From the NCBI GenBank assembly GCA_007695225.1, contig REED01000089.1:1-57400 (forward strand): DNA of 57,400 nucleotides, read 5' to 3'. The translations under genes and the position numbers were made by a program. Origin of the DNA: Gemmatimonadales bacterium (GTDB lineage: Bacteria; Gemmatimonadota; Gemmatimonadetes; Longimicrobiales; Gaopeijiaceae). The notes beneath the pieces are model-generated. The model did not search any database, had not been told where the DNA came from, and saw only the letters and a program-made list of their open reading frames with translations. Below, in pieces: positions 55,666-57,400 of the stretch. Numbering within the stretch: the stretch's first letter is position 1; each line of letters begins with the position of its first letter.

Positions 55666-56350
55666 CGCTCACCCCCTCGTCTGCATCGTCTGTTCCTTCG
55701 GGCTCGACGTCTTCGGTCACCGCACCATTCTCCGACTCCCACCGCTCCAGCGCGGGCCGCTCGATGATCACCACCGAGGCCCAGAGGATGTCGTAGGGGG
55801 ACTCGGTCCCGAAGGGCATCACATGCACGTGCGACAGGTTTCGCGCCGAGAGCACGAGGTTCTCCCGGATGCCGTCGGTGAGGAAGAGGGCCTTCCCCTC
55901 TACCCCCATCGCCGCCAGGAGCTCATTGACCTTCTTCGTCCGGGGCGCCTCGAATTCAAGGGCGTCCACGAGGAAGACCCTTTCGCCTCCGGCCCGGGCG
56001 TTCAACGCCGAACGGCGGGCCAGTGCCTTCACCTTCCGGGGCACCTGCTGCCGCCAGCCGTGGGGCTGGGGGGGGAAGGCCAGGCCGCCACCAGTCCACT
56101 GGGGTGCCCGGATCGTCCCCTGCCGGGCACGCCCAGTACCCTTCTGGCGCCAGGGCTTCCGGCTCCCGCCGCGGACGGCGGCACGGTTCTTACCGGAGGC
56201 CGTCCCCTGACGCTGGTTCGACAGATATGCCTTCACCACCTGGTGGAGGACGGGTTCGTTGACGATGCCGTCGAAGAGAGCCTCGGGCAACTGCCGAGCC
56301 CGCCCCTTCTTGCCGTCGCTCTTGAAATAAGGCGCCTTGACCATGTCCAT
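55658..56350 (-). CDS. rplD: 50S ribosomal protein L4
   Basis: L4 lines the exit tunnel and in E. coli represses the S10 operon. The 230-residue protein has the conserved loop motif GTASGKNRAAVRGGSRKPWR followed by KGTGRARQGTIRAPQWTGGG. A C-terminal tail of about 25 residues is strongly acidic and unlike usual L4. The ATG at 56350 shares one base with the rplC stop; GTG at 56353 is the alternative. The S10 leader lies outside the window, so L4 control cannot be judged. Confidence 0.98.
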   Translation of the reverse strand: MDMVKAPYFKSDGKKGRARQLPEALFDGIVNEPVLHQVVKAYLSNQRQGTASGKNRAAVRGGSRKPWRQKGTGRARQGTIRAPQWTGGGLAFPPQPHGWRQQVPRKVKALARRSALNARAGGERVFLVDALEFEAPRTKKVNELLAAMGVEGKALFLTDGIRENLVLSARNLSHVHVMPFGTESPYDILWASVVIIERPALERWESENGAVTEDVEPEGTDDADEGVSDA

Positions 56351-56967
56351 CACTTGGCGATGAAGACGAAGCTATTGCGGGAGCCCGGAAGGGCCCCCTT
56401 CACGAACAGGAGGTTCCGTTCCGAATCCACCCGGACCACCTCCAGATTGCCCACCGTCGTACGGGCTCCGCCCATCCGGCCGGGAAGCTTCTTGCCCTTG
56501 ATCACGCGGGAGGGGTCGGTTCCTGGCCCGAGGGAGCCAGGATTCCGGGACATGGGGTGCCCGTGGCTTGCTGGCCGCCCGGCAAACCCATATCGCTTCA
56601 CCACTCCCTGGAAGCCGCGACCCTTGGAGGTCCCGGTCACTTTCACCCGGTCCCCCGGCTGGAAGACATCCACCTTGATCTCCTGCCCCGGCTCGTAGGT
56701 CTCCCCCTCGGAGACCTTGAATTCCCGGAGAACCCGAGGTGCGTAATCCAACCCAACAGTCGCCGCGTGACCCGTTTCCGCCCGGGTGGCACGACTTGCC
56801 TTCTGCCGGCCGAAACCGATCTGTACGGCGCTGTAGCCATCCGTCCCCGCGGTCTTCACCTGGACAACCGGGCAGGGCCCGGCCTCGACCACGGTGACGG
56901 GCACAGCCCGCCCCTCATCGTCGAACACCCGGGTCATCCCGACTTTCCGTCCAATCAGTCCAGCCAT
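56350..56967 (-). CDS. rplC: 50S ribosomal protein L3
   Basis: L3 is an early 50S assembly protein near the peptidyl transferase centre. The 205-residue protein starts MAGLIGRKVGMTRVFDDEGR and has the extended loop VKRYGFAGRPASHGHPMSRN, with the methylated-glutamine region SLGPGTDPSRVIKGKKLPGR. It lies 66 bases after rpsJ. Confidence 0.99.
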   Translation of the reverse strand: MAGLIGRKVGMTRVFDDEGRAVPVTVVEAGPCPVVQVKTAGTDGYSAVQIGFGRQKASRATRAETGHAATVGLDYAPRVLREFKVSEGETYEPGQEIKVDVFQPGDRVKVTGTSKGRGFQGVVKRYGFAGRPASHGHPMSRNPGSLGPGTDPSRVIKGKKLPGRMGGARTTVGNLEVVRVDSERNLLFVKGALPGSRNSFVFIAK

Positions 56968-57033
56968 CTTCCGAATTCCTCAGCATCTCGTCCTGTGGGT
57001 CGCCTGAGTGGCGGTCCACCGGAACGGTTGGGT

Positions 57034-57342
57034 TCAGTCGACCTTGATCTCCACGTCGACACCGGCGGGGAGGTCGAGCTTTGTCAGCGCGTCCACCGTT
57101 GCGGGTCGACTATCCACGATGTCAATGAGCCGCTTGTGGGTGCGGAGCTCAAACTGCTCGCGGCTCTTCTTGTCGATGTGCGGCGACCTGAGAACAGTCC
57201 AGCGTTCCCGTTTCGTGGGAAGGGGGATCGGCCCCTTCACCGTGGCGCCGGTCTTTTCGGCGGTGCGCACGATGTCGGATGCCGTCTGATCCACCACCCA
57301 GTGGTCAAACGCTTTCAATCGGATACGGATCCTTCCAGCCAT
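57034..57342 (-). CDS. rpsJ: 30S ribosomal protein S10
   Basis: S10 is on the 30S head and is also NusE, the antitermination factor that binds NusB. The 102-residue protein starts [20 protein letters not shown] and has [20 protein letters not shown] and [23 protein letters not shown] at 57342 is preferred over the ATG before it (57345), because GAGAG lies about 8 bases upstream. The next 55 bases to the window edge show no gene. Confidence 0.98.
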   Translation of the reverse strand: MAGRIRIRLKAFDHWVVDQTASDIVRTAEKTGATVKGPIPLPTKRERWTVLRSPHIDKKSREQFELRTHKRLIDIVDSRPATVDALTKLDLPAGVDVEIKVD

Positions 57343-57400
57343 CATTCGTCTCTCTTCAGTGGGGTGGGCCCACGTGGGCGATGGGGGTTTGGCTTCCCCT

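Noticed and set aside
1..57400. tRNA, rRNA, CRISPR, insertion sequence, phage or defence genes.
   Set aside because: No cloverleaf, spaced direct repeats, transposase, integrase or defence-type domain was seen in any gap or frame.

Overview
The window is a GC-rich bacterial chromosome segment. It is almost entirely housekeeping genes on the minus strand, with only three genes on the plus strand. Envelope genes (lptD, bamD, the Tol-Pal set, several lipoproteins with clear lipoboxes) show a diderm, Gram-negative-type cell. The GC-rich composition, a SecA of 1,103 residues with a large internal insertion, a TonB-like protein in the TolA slot and the gene neighbourhoods fit Gemmatimonadota best. 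That phylum call is inference from gene content, not from a phylogeny. No tRNA, rRNA, CRISPR array, insertion sequence, phage gene or defence system was found.

Layout, left to right. 1-1386: a fibronectin type III lipoprotein gene, with a strong promoter below it pointing off the left edge. 1387-7534: lptD, tatC, nrdR, cpoB and pal, read leftwards behind a good promoter at 7741-7769. 7803-14479: tolB, a TonB/TolA-like gene, tolR, tolQ, a sugar-nucleotide epimerase gene, hemA and a HemX/CcsA-like membrane gene, in tight or overlapping order. 14624-15787: a LysM protein gene with its own promoter. 15909-23089: hemB, rimI, tsaB, tsaE, uvrB and rel. 23421-26839: a plus-strand pair, a small barrel-like protein and a 972-residue metzincin-type lipoprotein; this is the most accessory-looking part. 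26901-35527: an LEA-type-2-like lipoprotein, radC, secA, nadD, bamD, a DegT-family aminotransferase and a TPR lipoprotein. 35769-37223: a plus-strand PLP decarboxylase. 37267-40864: two UDP-sugar dehydrogenases and hemD, coupled by 4-base overlaps. 41022-57342: rpmB, a small anchored unknown protein, then rplQ-rpoA-rpsD-rpsK-rpsM-rpmJ-map-adk-secY and the spc and S10 operons back to rpsJ.

How the genes work together. The left third builds and braces the outer membrane: LPS insertion (LptD), barrel assembly (BamD, further right), Tol-Pal energy transduction and export (TatC, SecA, SecY). Haem precursors are supplied by hemA, hemB and hemD, which are scattered rather than in one operon; hemC is not here. 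tsaB, tsaE and rimI belong to t6A tRNA modification and protein acetylation. The sugar dehydrogenases, aminotransferase and epimerase point to surface polysaccharide precursors. The right third is the ribosomal protein superoperon; it lacks infA at its usual place between map and rpmJ.

I did not find a convincing undescribed system. The best leads are the Ig-repeat metzincin lipoprotein with its coupled partner, the RFHD variant in Rel, the acidic loops of LptD, the anchored unknown protein inside the ribosomal cluster, and several promoters and hairpins between genes.
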